64,000 nt of DNA from Anaerotalea alkaliphila (lineage in GTDB: Bacteria; Bacillota; Clostridia; Lachnospirales; Vallitaleaceae), in the NCBI RefSeq assembly GCF_010179735.1, contig NZ_JAAEEH010000003.1:62001-126000 (forward strand), written 5' to 3'. Positions 48,668 through 56,676 of this stretch are shown here, in pieces. Under the pieces are notes generated by a model that saw nothing but the letters and a program-made list of their open reading frames with translations, did no database searches and was not told the DNA's origin. Position numbers and translations under genes: made by a program. Within the stretch, counting starts at the first letter, position 1; the number at the start of each line of letters is the position of its first letter.

Positions 48668-48759
48668 TGATGCAATCCATTATAAAGTGAAAGTAGGAAA
48701 AAGTCTAATGGAATTGCCGGCCATTTCCATTAGAACTACAATTGGAACGTAAAATGTTG

Positions 48760-48765
48760 TATAAT
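48760..48765 (+). promoter_or_regulatory. -10 element upstream of the HD-GYP response regulator
   Basis: A perfect TATAAT at 48760-48765 with weak -35 lies in the divergent gap between leuC and the response regulator. The two -10 boxes are 75 bases apart and the -35 regions nearly meet. Confidence 0.55.
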
Positions 48766-48859
48766 ATAGACAGCGGAACCGTTGAATTGCGCTTGAAAAA
48801 AACAAAGGAAAGGACATTGTCGGAATATACAAGCGACTCTGATGCAAGGGGGTGGTTCC

Positions 48860-50452
48860 ATGGAAGCGGAAGAAAACCGGCAGGAGGAAGAGTACCTGAC
48901 ATTCTACGAGGAAGAGCCGGAAGAGGAGGAGGCTCCGGTCGAGGAGCAGCAAGAGTCCTGGAAGGTCCTGATCGTGGACGACGAGGATTCGGTGCACAGC
49001 GTGACAAGGCTGGTCCTGGACAACTTCGAGTTCAACGGAAGGAAGCTGTCCTTGTACAGCGCCTTTTCCCAGGTCCAGGCCATGGACCTGATGCGGCAGC
49101 ATCCGGACATCTCCCTCATCCTTCTGGATGTGGTGATGGAGGCCCACGATGCGGGGCTGACCTTTGTCCAATACGTCCGGGAAGAACTGAAGAACAAGCT
49201 GGTGCGGATCATACTGCGGACGGGACAGCCGGGAAGGGCGCCGGAGCGGCAGGTGATCGTGGACTACGACATCAACGACTACAAGCTGAAGACGGAGCTG
49301 ACGGCGGACAAACTGTTCGTTTCCGTCGTGACCGCACTGCGTTCCTACGAGGACCTGTTGGCGCTGGTGAAGAACGAGCAGGGACTGGAGCAGATCATCG
49401 AAGCGTCCGCAAAGATCTTCCAGGAGAGGGCGTTGCAGCGGTTTGCGGAGGGCATCCTGCAGAGCGTATGCAAGGTCATGTCCTGGAAGCTGGAGGATTT
49501 CTCCAAGGATTCGGCTGCGGTCCTGTTCGCCAGTGTCCAGGAAGGGCCGTTCAAGGCCATGATCGGTACGGGACAGCACGTCCCGCTCCAGGGGAAGCTC
49601 CTGGAGGAGGTGGAGGACCGGGAGATGCGGGAGCTGGTCCAGGCTGCTGCCCGGGAGCGGAAGACCAAATACGAAGGGAACAACGTATGCCTGTACATCG
49701 AAGTGGACCAGCAGCTGTCCTACGCGTATCTGCTGCACCGGAAGAAGGCCCTGGGGGATTGGGAGAAGTACATGATGGAGATCCTGGTCCACAACATGAG
49801 CATCGCCATGAACAACATTTCGCTGACCGATGAGCTGGAGGCCACCCAGAGGGAAATCCTCTTCACCCTAGGAGAGATTGCGGAGGCAAGGTCCAAGGAG
49901 ACCAGCGACCATGTGCACCGGGTTGCCGATTATTGCAGGTTGCTGGCATTGAAGGCGGGCATGCCGGAGAAGGAGGCGGAAATGCTCTGGCTTGCCTCTC
50001 CTGTCCACGACATCGGCAAGCTGGCGGTGCCGGACCGCATCCTCAACAAGCCGGACAGGTTGGACGACCGGGAATACGAGGTGATGAAGGATCATGCCCG
50101 GGCCGGAAAGGAAATCCTGAGGAATTCCAAACGCTTCGTGCTCAAGGCCGGAGCCATCGTGGCCGGACAGCATCACGAACGCTATGACGGGAAAGGGTAT
50201 CCGGAAGGGCTTGCAGGGGAGGGGATCCACATCTACGGAAGGATAGCGGCCATTGCGGATGTTTTCGACGCGCTGGCCAGCGACCGGATCTACAAGAAGT
50301 CCTGGGATATGGAGCGGATCAGAGAGTTCTTCGAGGCGGAAAAGGGAAAGCGCTTCGACCCCTGGCTGGTTGACCTTTTCCTTGGGAATATGGAAGAGTT
50401 TTTGGAAATCAAGAAGCGGTACGACGAGGCCGCTTCCAACACCATGGAATGA
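48860..50452 (+). CDS. Response regulator with DUF3369-like middle domain and HD-GYP output
   Basis: The 530-residue protein starts with a very acidic tail, then a receiver domain (VLIVDDEDSVHSV; phospho-acceptor Asp90 in LILLDVVME), a middle segment resembling DUF3369, and a C-terminal HD-GYP domain (SPVHDIGKLAVPDRILNKP; HHERYDGKGYPEGLAG). HD-GYP domains hydrolyse cyclic di-GMP, and all visible metal and GYP residues are kept. ATG 48860 is preferred behind AAGGGGGTGG. The histidine kinase gene follows after 16 bases, so the two form a two-component pair controlling second-messenger level rather than transcription directly. Confidence 0.93.
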   Translation: MEAEENRQEEEYLTFYEEEPEEEEAPVEEQQESWKVLIVDDEDSVHSVTRLVLDNFEFNGRKLSLYSAFSQVQAMDLMRQHPDISLILLDVVMEAHDAGLTFVQYVREELKNKLVRIILRTGQPGRAPERQVIVDYDINDYKLKTELTADKLFVSVVTALRSYEDLLALVKNEQGLEQIIEASAKIFQERALQRFAEGILQSVCKVMSWKLEDFSKDSAAVLFASVQEGPFKAMIGTGQHVPLQGKLLEEVEDREMRELVQAAARERKTKYEGNNVCLYIEVDQQLSYAYLLHRKKALGDWEKYMMEILVHNMSIAMNNISLTDELEATQREILFTLGEIAEARSKETSDHVHRVADYCRLLALKAGMPEKEAEMLWLASPVHDIGKLAVPDRILNKPDRLDDREYEVMKDHARAGKEILRNSKRFVLKAGAIVAGQHHERYDGKGYPEGLAGEGIHIYGRIAAIADVFDALASDRIYKKSWDMERIREFFEAEKGKRFDPWLVDLFLGNMEEFLEIKKRYDEAASNTME

Positions 50453-50468
50453 TGAACGGGGTGATCCT

Positions 50469-52607
50469 ATGAGCTTCAAGGTATTTGACAACAAACGGCC
50501 CACCATCGGCGTGCTGATGGACAGTCTGAACGCCTTTGACGAGTATTTCGAGCAGGAATTCGCCTATCTCTGCAACAAGATGGACCTGAACCTGCTTTTG
50601 TTCCCTGAGGAGTTGGCGACCCGGTTCAGATCGGACAAGAAGGGGACCAACATCGCCTTCCAGTTCCTGAACAGCAATGCCATCGACGGGCTTGTGCTCA
50701 TGAACAACGCCATCTCCATCTATGAGGAGGAGGAACAGTTCCGGCGGGTCTTCGAGAAATACGGAAAGCATCCCCTGGTGTGCGTCGGAAACGACCTGGA
50801 GGGGGTAACCACGGTGGTGGAGGACGGCAGGAGCGGCCTGCGGGGAGCCCTGCGGCATCTGATCGAAGACCACGATTACAGGGAAATAGCCATCATCAAC
50901 GGGGAGAAGACCCACAGGCATGCCGTCAACCGGTTCAACACCTACAAGGAAATGCTGGAGGAGTATGGAATCCCCTACGACGAGAAGCGGGTGGTCCAGG
51001 GGGACTATACGGTGGAATCCGGCCGACAGGGTGTGGCCAAGCTGCTGGACGAGAACAAGGCCACCTTTGAAGCGATCTTTGCCGCCAACGACGAAATGGC
51101 CATCGGAGCCATGGAGGAGCTTATCCGGCGGGGATACAGGATTCCGGAAGACATGAAGATCCTGGGGTACGACGATATCAGGCCGGTGCAGTTCGATTTC
51201 TCTCCCCTCTCCACCGTCAGCCAACCGGTACGGGAAATGGCCAAAGCGGCTTTGGAGCAGGTCTTGGCCCAAATACAAGGGGACATGTCCGTCAAGAAAA
51301 TCGTGCTGCCCTCCCACTTCGTGAAAAGGAACACCTGCGGGTGCTCTGTGGAAGTCATGGTGAACAGGGAGCATCTTGTGCATCAGGGTATCGAGAGGAT
51401 CATCCAGGACCAGGAATACAAAAGTTTCATGATGCAAAGCGTGCACGAGGTGGCTTCCGCGGGAGACACCGAAGCCCTGCGGGAATCCATCGTGCAGGCA
51501 CTGCCCCACCTGGGAATCCGGAACATGTTCCTTGCCTTGTACGACAAGGAGGCGAAGGAGGTCCAGCAATGGAAGATACCCTTGAAATCCAGCGTGTTCC
51601 TGGCATACAGGGAAATGGAACGGATCCGGGAGGTGGAAGGCAGGGAATTCGTCACGGAGGAAATCATCCCTAGGGAATTGCAGTTGGTGGATGGAAGGAA
51701 GACCATGATCCTGGGGCCCCTGTACTTCCATGAGGAGCTTCTGGGGTACACCTTCTTCGAGCTGGGCATGCAGTACGCCCGGATTTACGAGTCCATCCGG
51801 AAGCAGATCGCCACCATCCTGAAGTTCATCCTTCTGCTGGAAGACATCCGGCAGACACAGGAAAGGCTCATCGAGTCCGAAAAGATGGCGGCCTTGGCCA
51901 ACCTTGTGGCGGGCGTCGCCCATGAGATCAACACCCCCATCGGTGTCAGTGTCGCCGCGGCCTCCTATCTGGAAAAGCAGAACCGAGACATGGCGGCGGC
52001 CTACGAGGCGGGAAAGGTCAAGAAATCCGAATTCGAGCAGTTCCTGGACAACAACCTGGAGACCGCCTCCATCCTCATGCAGAACCTGAACAAGGCAGGG
52101 GAATTGGTAAACAGCTTCAAGAACATTTCCGTGGACCAGACAAGCGAGCAGAAACGGATCTTCCAGGTGCGTTCGTATCTGGACCAGATCCTGCTGAGCC
52201 TGAAACCGAAATTGAAGGACAGGGATGTGGATGTCCATATCGATTGCGATGAGGAACTTGCGGTGTTGGGGTATCCGGGGGCCTTTTCCCAGATCATCAC
52301 CAACCTGGTCTTGAATTCCCTGTCCCATGCCTTCCGGGAAGACGAGGAAGGGACCATCCGCATCCAGGTGGAGAAGGTAAGGGAGAAGGTGCGGCTGGTC
52401 TACAGCGACAACGGCAAAGGGATTCCGGAAGAAGACCTGGACAGGATTTTCGAGCCCTTCTACACCACAAACCGCTCTGGCGGAGGAACGGGTCTGGGAC
52501 TCAACGTCATCTACAACCTGGTGCGCCAGAAGCTGGACGGTCAGATCCGCTGCACCAGCAAACAGGGAAAAGGATGCAGGTTCGAGGTGGAATGGAAAGA
52601 GCAGTAG
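50469..52607 (+). CDS. Soluble histidine kinase with a LacI-type sugar-binding sensor
   Basis: The 712-residue protein has no signal peptide, membrane helix or helix-turn-helix. Residues ~8-290 match the effector domain of LacI/GalR repressors (RPTIGVLMDSLNAFDEYFEQE, AAND.MAIGAMEELIRRGY, ILGYDDIRPVQFDFSPLSTV). Residues ~310-455 look like a GAF-type domain. Then comes a HisKA domain with His485 in GVAHEINTPIG, and an ATPase domain with NLVLNSLSHAF, DNGKGIPEE and GGGTGLGL. It probably senses a cytoplasmic sugar or related ligand and phosphorylates the HD-GYP regulator encoded just upstream. A GTGATCCT stretch is a weak ribosome binding site; coupling to the upstream gene is likely. Confidence 0.92.
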   Translation: MSFKVFDNKRPTIGVLMDSLNAFDEYFEQEFAYLCNKMDLNLLLFPEELATRFRSDKKGTNIAFQFLNSNAIDGLVLMNNAISIYEEEEQFRRVFEKYGKHPLVCVGNDLEGVTTVVEDGRSGLRGALRHLIEDHDYREIAIINGEKTHRHAVNRFNTYKEMLEEYGIPYDEKRVVQGDYTVESGRQGVAKLLDENKATFEAIFAANDEMAIGAMEELIRRGYRIPEDMKILGYDDIRPVQFDFSPLSTVSQPVREMAKAALEQVLAQIQGDMSVKKIVLPSHFVKRNTCGCSVEVMVNREHLVHQGIERIIQDQEYKSFMMQSVHEVASAGDTEALRESIVQALPHLGIRNMFLALYDKEAKEVQQWKIPLKSSVFLAYREMERIREVEGREFVTEEIIPRELQLVDGRKTMILGPLYFHEELLGYTFFELGMQYARIYESIRKQIATILKFILLLEDIRQTQERLIESEKMAALANLVAGVAHEINTPIGVSVAAASYLEKQNRDMAAAYEAGKVKKSEFEQFLDNNLETASILMQNLNKAGELVNSFKNISVDQTSEQKRIFQVRSYLDQILLSLKPKLKDRDVDVHIDCDEELAVLGYPGAFSQIITNLVLNSLSHAFREDEEGTIRIQVEKVREKVRLVYSDNGKGIPEEDLDRIFEPFYTTNRSGGGTGLGLNVIYNLVRQKLDGQIRCTSKQGKGCRFEVEWKEQ

Positions 52608-52661
52608 GAGGGGGAAGCAAAAAACAGCAGGGTTACAAAAAGAACAAAACTTCCGATACAA

Positions 52662-52690
52662 TTGACAAAAGATTATCAATCGCATATGAT
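52662..52690 (+). promoter_or_regulatory. Promoter of the EET operon
   Basis: TTGACA at 52662-52667 and TATGAT at 52685-52690 are 17 bases apart. Direct repeats GATTATCA at 52671-52678 and 52688-52695 lie in the spacer and over the -10 box (complement TGATAATC, Fur-box-like). Confidence 0.8.
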
Positions 52691-52740
52691 TATCATACAG
52701 ATACACAAACTAATGTTAAACTCCCGAGGAGGCAAGAAAG

Positions 52741-53637
52741 ATGAAAAAACTGATTGCGATCATGATGGTCCTTGCACTGGGTGCGGCTTTGCTGGTGGGA
52801 TGCGGCCAGAAGGAAGAAACACCGGCGCCGTCGGGCGACGGAGCCACAAGTGGAACGGAAGCTCCCGCAAACGGGGAAGCTGCTTATGAGGATGGCGTGT
52901 ATTTCGCCGCCACAGAAGAATTCCCTGCGGACAACGCATGGAAGGGTGCGGTGACCGTGGTGGTGGAAGGCGGAAAGATCGTTTCCGCCGACTTCAACGG
53001 AATCAACAAGAACGGCGGCCCCACCAAGAAGGAAGTGTCTGCGGCAGGGAACTACCCCATGGTGGAACGGGGCGGAGCCATCGCCGAGTACCATGAGCAG
53101 GCCGCGTTGGCGGAGGCTTATCTGGTGGAGACCCAGGATCCGACACAGATCAACTATACCGGCGAAGACGGCGTGACCGATGCCATTTCCGGCGTCACCA
53201 TCAAGGTCCAGGAGTACTTCGAACTGGCCCAGAAGGCGCTGGCCGCAGGCCCCATCATCGTGGGTCCCTACAAAGACGGCGGCTACCAAGCGGAAGAGGC
53301 GGCCTTCACCAACGGATGGAAGTACAATGTGGGACTGACCGTCCTGAACGGAAACATCGTAGCGGTCAGCTGGAACGGGAGCAACGAGGAAGACCCCGAA
53401 CAGACCAAGAAGCAGGCTTCCATGGATGGCAACTACCCCATGGTGGAGCAGGGCGGAGCCATTGCGGACTGGCATGTGCAGGCGGCGGAAGTGGAGAAGC
53501 ATCTGCTGGAGACACAGGACCCCACGGACATCAACTATACTGGGGAGGACGGCGTGACGGACGCGATTTCCGGCGTCACCATCAAGGTGAAGGCGTTCTT
53601 CACCTTGGCGGAGGAGGCGCTGAAAGGCGCCAGGTAA
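52741..53637 (+). CDS. pplA: Lipoprotein with two FMN-binding domains (PplA-like)
   Basis: The 298-residue protein has a lipoprotein signal ending LLVGC (Cys21), a short Pro/Gly/Thr-rich linker, then two tandem repeats (~49-170 and ~179-297) that are near duplicates. Each ends in TDAISGVTIKV, matching the D-x-x-S-G-x-T flavinylation motif, with Thr153 and Thr280 as predicted FMN attachment sites. In Listeria the PplA lipoprotein carries FMN and passes electrons to outside acceptors. The ApbE enzyme that would attach FMN is encoded next. GAGGAGG precedes the start. Confidence 0.87.
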   Translation: MKKLIAIMMVLALGAALLVGCGQKEETPAPSGDGATSGTEAPANGEAAYEDGVYFAATEEFPADNAWKGAVTVVVEGGKIVSADFNGINKNGGPTKKEVSAAGNYPMVERGGAIAEYHEQAALAEAYLVETQDPTQINYTGEDGVTDAISGVTIKVQEYFELAQKALAAGPIIVGPYKDGGYQAEEAAFTNGWKYNVGLTVLNGNIVAVSWNGSNEEDPEQTKKQASMDGNYPMVEQGGAIADWHVQAAEVEKHLLETQDPTDINYTGEDGVTDAISGVTIKVKAFFTLAEEALKGAR

Positions 53638-53661
53638 TCCCAACAGGGGAACGGGTAGCGG

Positions 53662-53696
53662 GAAGGAGGCTTTAGAGGAACTCTAAAGCCTCCTTC
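53662..53696 (+). promoter_or_regulatory. 16-pair perfect hairpin between pplA and apbE
   Basis: GAAGGAGGCTTTAGAG (53662-53677) pairs with CTCTAAAGCCTCCTTC (53681-53696) around a GAA loop. No U tract follows, so partial termination or 3' end stabilisation of the pplA message is more likely than full termination. Confidence 0.75.
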
Positions 53697-53738
53697 TGCA
53701 ATCCGGACCTTAAGGAAGCGGAACGGAGGAGGTGCTTC

Positions 53739-54773
53739 ATGGGACGACACAAGAGAAGGGCAGGAGGCTTGCTTCCCGGTCTGTTGGCGCTGCTCCTGCT
53801 CCAGGGATGCGTCGGACAGGAGGTGGTGGTGGAGCGCTCCGGCTTCAGCCTGAACACCGTGGTTTCCATCCAGATCATGGACCATGGGTCGGAGGAGATG
53901 CTGGACACCATCTTCGAACGGATCAGGGACATCGAGGACAAGATGTCCGCCACCAGGGAGTCCAGCGACATCAGCCGAATCAACGGGAATCCGGGAAGTT
54001 CGGGAGTTCCGGTTTCGGAGGACACCTACCGGGTGGTGGAAAGGGGACTGGCGTTCGCGGAGATGACAGGAGGCAAGTTCAACATCGCTTTGGGGCCTGT
54101 AACCGGACTGTGGAAAATAGGGACGGAGGATGCCAGGGTTCCGTCTCCGGAGGAGATCCGGGAAGCCCTGGAGCATGTGGATTACCGGAAAGTCCGGATG
54201 GATCCCAAGGAACGGACCATCTACTTGGAGGACAAAGGGATGCGCCTGGACTTGGGGGGGATCGCCAAAGGATATGCTGCGGATGCCGTGGCTGAAATCC
54301 TCCGGGAGGGGAAGGTCAAGGGGGCCATCGTGAATCTGGGAGGCAACGTGTTCGCCCATGGAGAGAAGGCGGATGGGTCCCCCTGGAAGATCGGTGTCCA
54401 GGGACCCTTCAAGGAGAGGAACGACTATGTGGGCATTGTGGAGGTGCGCAACGAGACGATTGTGACATCAGGGCCATACGAGCGCTCTTTCGAACAAGAT
54501 GGCGTGCTGTACCACCATATCATGGACAACGAAACGGGATATCCTGTGGACAACGGGCTTGCATCCGTGACGATTGTGGGGAAAAACTCCATGGATGCGG
54601 ACGGGCTTTCCACTGCGGTCTATGCCATGGGATTGGAAGCCGGCATGGCCTTTGTGGAGGGAATGGAAGGTCTGGAGTGCATCCTCATCACCAACGACCG
54701 GGAAGTCCATCTTTCCAATGGAATCAGGGAACGGTTCAGCTTGAAGGACCAGGAATACAAGATCATACAATAG
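53739..54773 (+). CDS. apbE: FAD:protein FMN transferase (ApbE), lipoprotein
   Basis: The 344-residue protein has a signal peptide with lipobox LLQGC and the ApbE core: FSLNTVVSIQI, the FAD-binding segment LALGPVTGLWKIG-like region near residue 120, LDLGGIAKGYAADAVAEIL, VNLGGNVFAHGEK and a C-terminal DADGLSTAVYAMG with the metal ligands. It transfers FMN from FAD to Thr in flavinylation motifs outside the membrane. Its targets are very likely the two FMN-site lipoproteins of this operon. Confidence 0.95.
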   Translation: MGRHKRRAGGLLPGLLALLLLQGCVGQEVVVERSGFSLNTVVSIQIMDHGSEEMLDTIFERIRDIEDKMSATRESSDISRINGNPGSSGVPVSEDTYRVVERGLAFAEMTGGKFNIALGPVTGLWKIGTEDARVPSPEEIREALEHVDYRKVRMDPKERTIYLEDKGMRLDLGGIAKGYAADAVAEILREGKVKGAIVNLGGNVFAHGEKADGSPWKIGVQGPFKERNDYVGIVEVRNETIVTSGPYERSFEQDGVLYHHIMDNETGYPVDNGLASVTIVGKNSMDADGLSTAVYAMGLEAGMAFVEGMEGLECILITNDREVHLSNGIRERFSLKDQEYKIIQ

Positions 54774-54800
54774 GGATGGACATGAAAGAAAGGAGCAACC

Positions 54801-56657
54801 ATGGGAGACAAGATCAAAATAACCGTCCTGGGCGCAGGTTATGGAGGGATCCTGACAGCCAAGAAGCTGGCCAGGAAGTTCAAGAAGGATGACCAGGTGG
54901 AATTGACCGTCATCGACAAGAATTCCTACCACACCATGTTGACGGAGTTGCATGAGGTGGCGGCGGGCCGGGTTCCTGAGGACGCCATCCGCATCGACCT
55001 GAAGAAGGTCTTTGCTGGCCGTTCGGTGCAGGTCGTGCTGGATGAGATCACCGGCGTGGATTTCGGGAAGAAGATGCTGGAAGGCATGGACGGAAACTAC
55101 CCCTACGACTATCTGGTGGTGGGCACCGGCTCGAAGCCGACCTATTTCGGATGCAAGGGAGCGAAGGAGCATTCCTTTCCCCTCTGGTCCTTCGAAGACG
55201 CGGTCAGGATCAAGGAGCAGATCCGGGAATCCTTCCGCAAAGCCAAGAAGGAGCGGAATCCCCATGTCCGTGCAAGACTTCTCACCTTCATGGTTGTGGG
55301 GGCCGGATTCACAGGGATAGAGATGATCGGGGAACTTGCTGAGTGGAAGGACAGGCTATGCAGGGACTATGGGATCCCCAAGGAAGAGGTCACCCTTTAC
55401 CTGGTGGACATGGTGTCCCAGCTCCTCCCCCTTTTCCAGGAGCAGACGGCGGAAAAAGCCAAAGCCCGGCTGGAGAAGATGGGGGTGCGGGTGCTGCTCA
55501 ATTCCAACATAACGGAAGTGGACAGCCATGCGGTCTGTGTGGAAGGAAAGGGCTGCATCGAGGCGGAAACGGTCATCTGGACCGCGGGAGTGGAAAGCAG
55601 CAGCCTGCTGGAGAACGTTGGACTGGAGAAGAAAGGCAGGGGACGGATCGAAACGAACGCCCATCTGCAGGCCTTGGGGCACGAGAACGTCTATGTGGTG
55701 GGGGACAACATCTTTTTCATCCCCGAAGGGGAAGACAGGCCGGTGCCCCAGATGGTGGAGAATGCGGAACATTCCGCATCGACCATCGCCCACAATATCG
55801 CGGCGGATGTGCAGGGCGGAGAGAAGCAGGTCTACAAGCCCCATTTCCATGGCGCCATGGTCTGCATCGGAGGCAAATACGGTGTGGCGGAAGTGGGCAT
55901 GCCTGGAAAGTTCATGCCCTTCAGCGGATTTCTGGCGATGTTCATCAAGCACTTCATCAATGTGGTGTATTTCCTCCAGGTGGCCGGGTTCAACAAGGTC
56001 TGGACCTATCTGATGCATGAGATTTTCCACGTGCCTGACGGCAGAAGCCTGTTTGGCGGTCATTTTTCCAAACGTTCCCCCAATTTCTGGCTCCTGCCCC
56101 TGCGGCTGTTCGTCGGTGCCAAATGGTTCCTCCAGGGATGGGAGAAGCTGCCGAAGGTGCTGAAGGATCCCGGTGAAATTTTCCTGATCCCAGCAAAGGC
56201 GGCGGACGCCGTTTCCGCGGCCACCGCATGGGAAGAGGAGGCCGGGGCGGCGGTGGAAGGCGCGTCCCAATGGGGCGAGGCCCTTCCTGTGCCGGGTTTC
56301 CTTGGGGACATGGTGGAATGGTCCATGGACCTTTTCTTCTACCATCCGGAAGGAGGGTTCACCACCTTGGCTTCGGTCTTCCAGGCAGCCATGGTTGTGG
56401 GAGAGGTCATCGTCGGCCTCCTGTTTCTGGCGGGACTGTTCACGGCCCTGGCCTCCATCGCCTCCATCCTCATGGGAGCCATGATTTGGGCTTCCGGCAT
56501 GGCGCCGGCGGAAATGCTTTGGTATCTGGCAGCCGGTGTGGCGTTGATCGGCGGTTCCGGCAGCGTGTTCGGAATGGATTACTACGTGCTGCCCTTCCTG
56601 AAGAAGCACTGGAAGCGTTTGGGATTCGTAAATAAATGGTATTTGTTCACAGACTGA
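54801..56657 (+). CDS. ndh2: Type II NADH dehydrogenase with C-terminal membrane extension (Ndh2)
   Basis: The 618-residue protein has an FAD motif (VLGAGYGGILTAKKLARK), an NADH motif (VVGAGFTGIEMIGELAEW) and the family segment NVYVVGDNIFFIPEG within the first ~400 residues. The last ~200 residues are a hydrophobic region with several membrane helices (LPLRLFVGAKWFLQGWEKLP, then ASVFQAAMVVGEVIVGLLFL and two more), resembling DoxX-like modules and not found in ordinary Ndh2. It would oxidise NADH and reduce a membrane quinone, as the EET-specific Ndh2 does in Listeria. Its place after apbE supports this. Confidence 0.92.
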   Translation: MGDKIKITVLGAGYGGILTAKKLARKFKKDDQVELTVIDKNSYHTMLTELHEVAAGRVPEDAIRIDLKKVFAGRSVQVVLDEITGVDFGKKMLEGMDGNYPYDYLVVGTGSKPTYFGCKGAKEHSFPLWSFEDAVRIKEQIRESFRKAKKERNPHVRARLLTFMVVGAGFTGIEMIGELAEWKDRLCRDYGIPKEEVTLYLVDMVSQLLPLFQEQTAEKAKARLEKMGVRVLLNSNITEVDSHAVCVEGKGCIEAETVIWTAGVESSSLLENVGLEKKGRGRIETNAHLQALGHENVYVVGDNIFFIPEGEDRPVPQMVENAEHSASTIAHNIAADVQGGEKQVYKPHFHGAMVCIGGKYGVAEVGMPGKFMPFSGFLAMFIKHFINVVYFLQVAGFNKVWTYLMHEIFHVPDGRSLFGGHFSKRSPNFWLLPLRLFVGAKWFLQGWEKLPKVLKDPGEIFLIPAKAADAVSAATAWEEEAGAAVEGASQWGEALPVPGFLGDMVEWSMDLFFYHPEGGFTTLASVFQAAMVVGEVIVGLLFLAGLFTALASIASILMGAMIWASGMAPAEMLWYLAAGVALIGGSGSVFGMDYYVLPFLKKHWKRLGFVNKWYLFTD

Positions 56658-56676
56658 TGCTGGTGGAAGTGGTGAA

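Noticed and set aside
48568-48675. N-terminal extension of leuC to the ATG at 48675
   Set aside because: It would translate through the predicted promoter-proximal leader hairpin and adds 36 residues absent from LeuC; 48567 has a good ribosome binding site.
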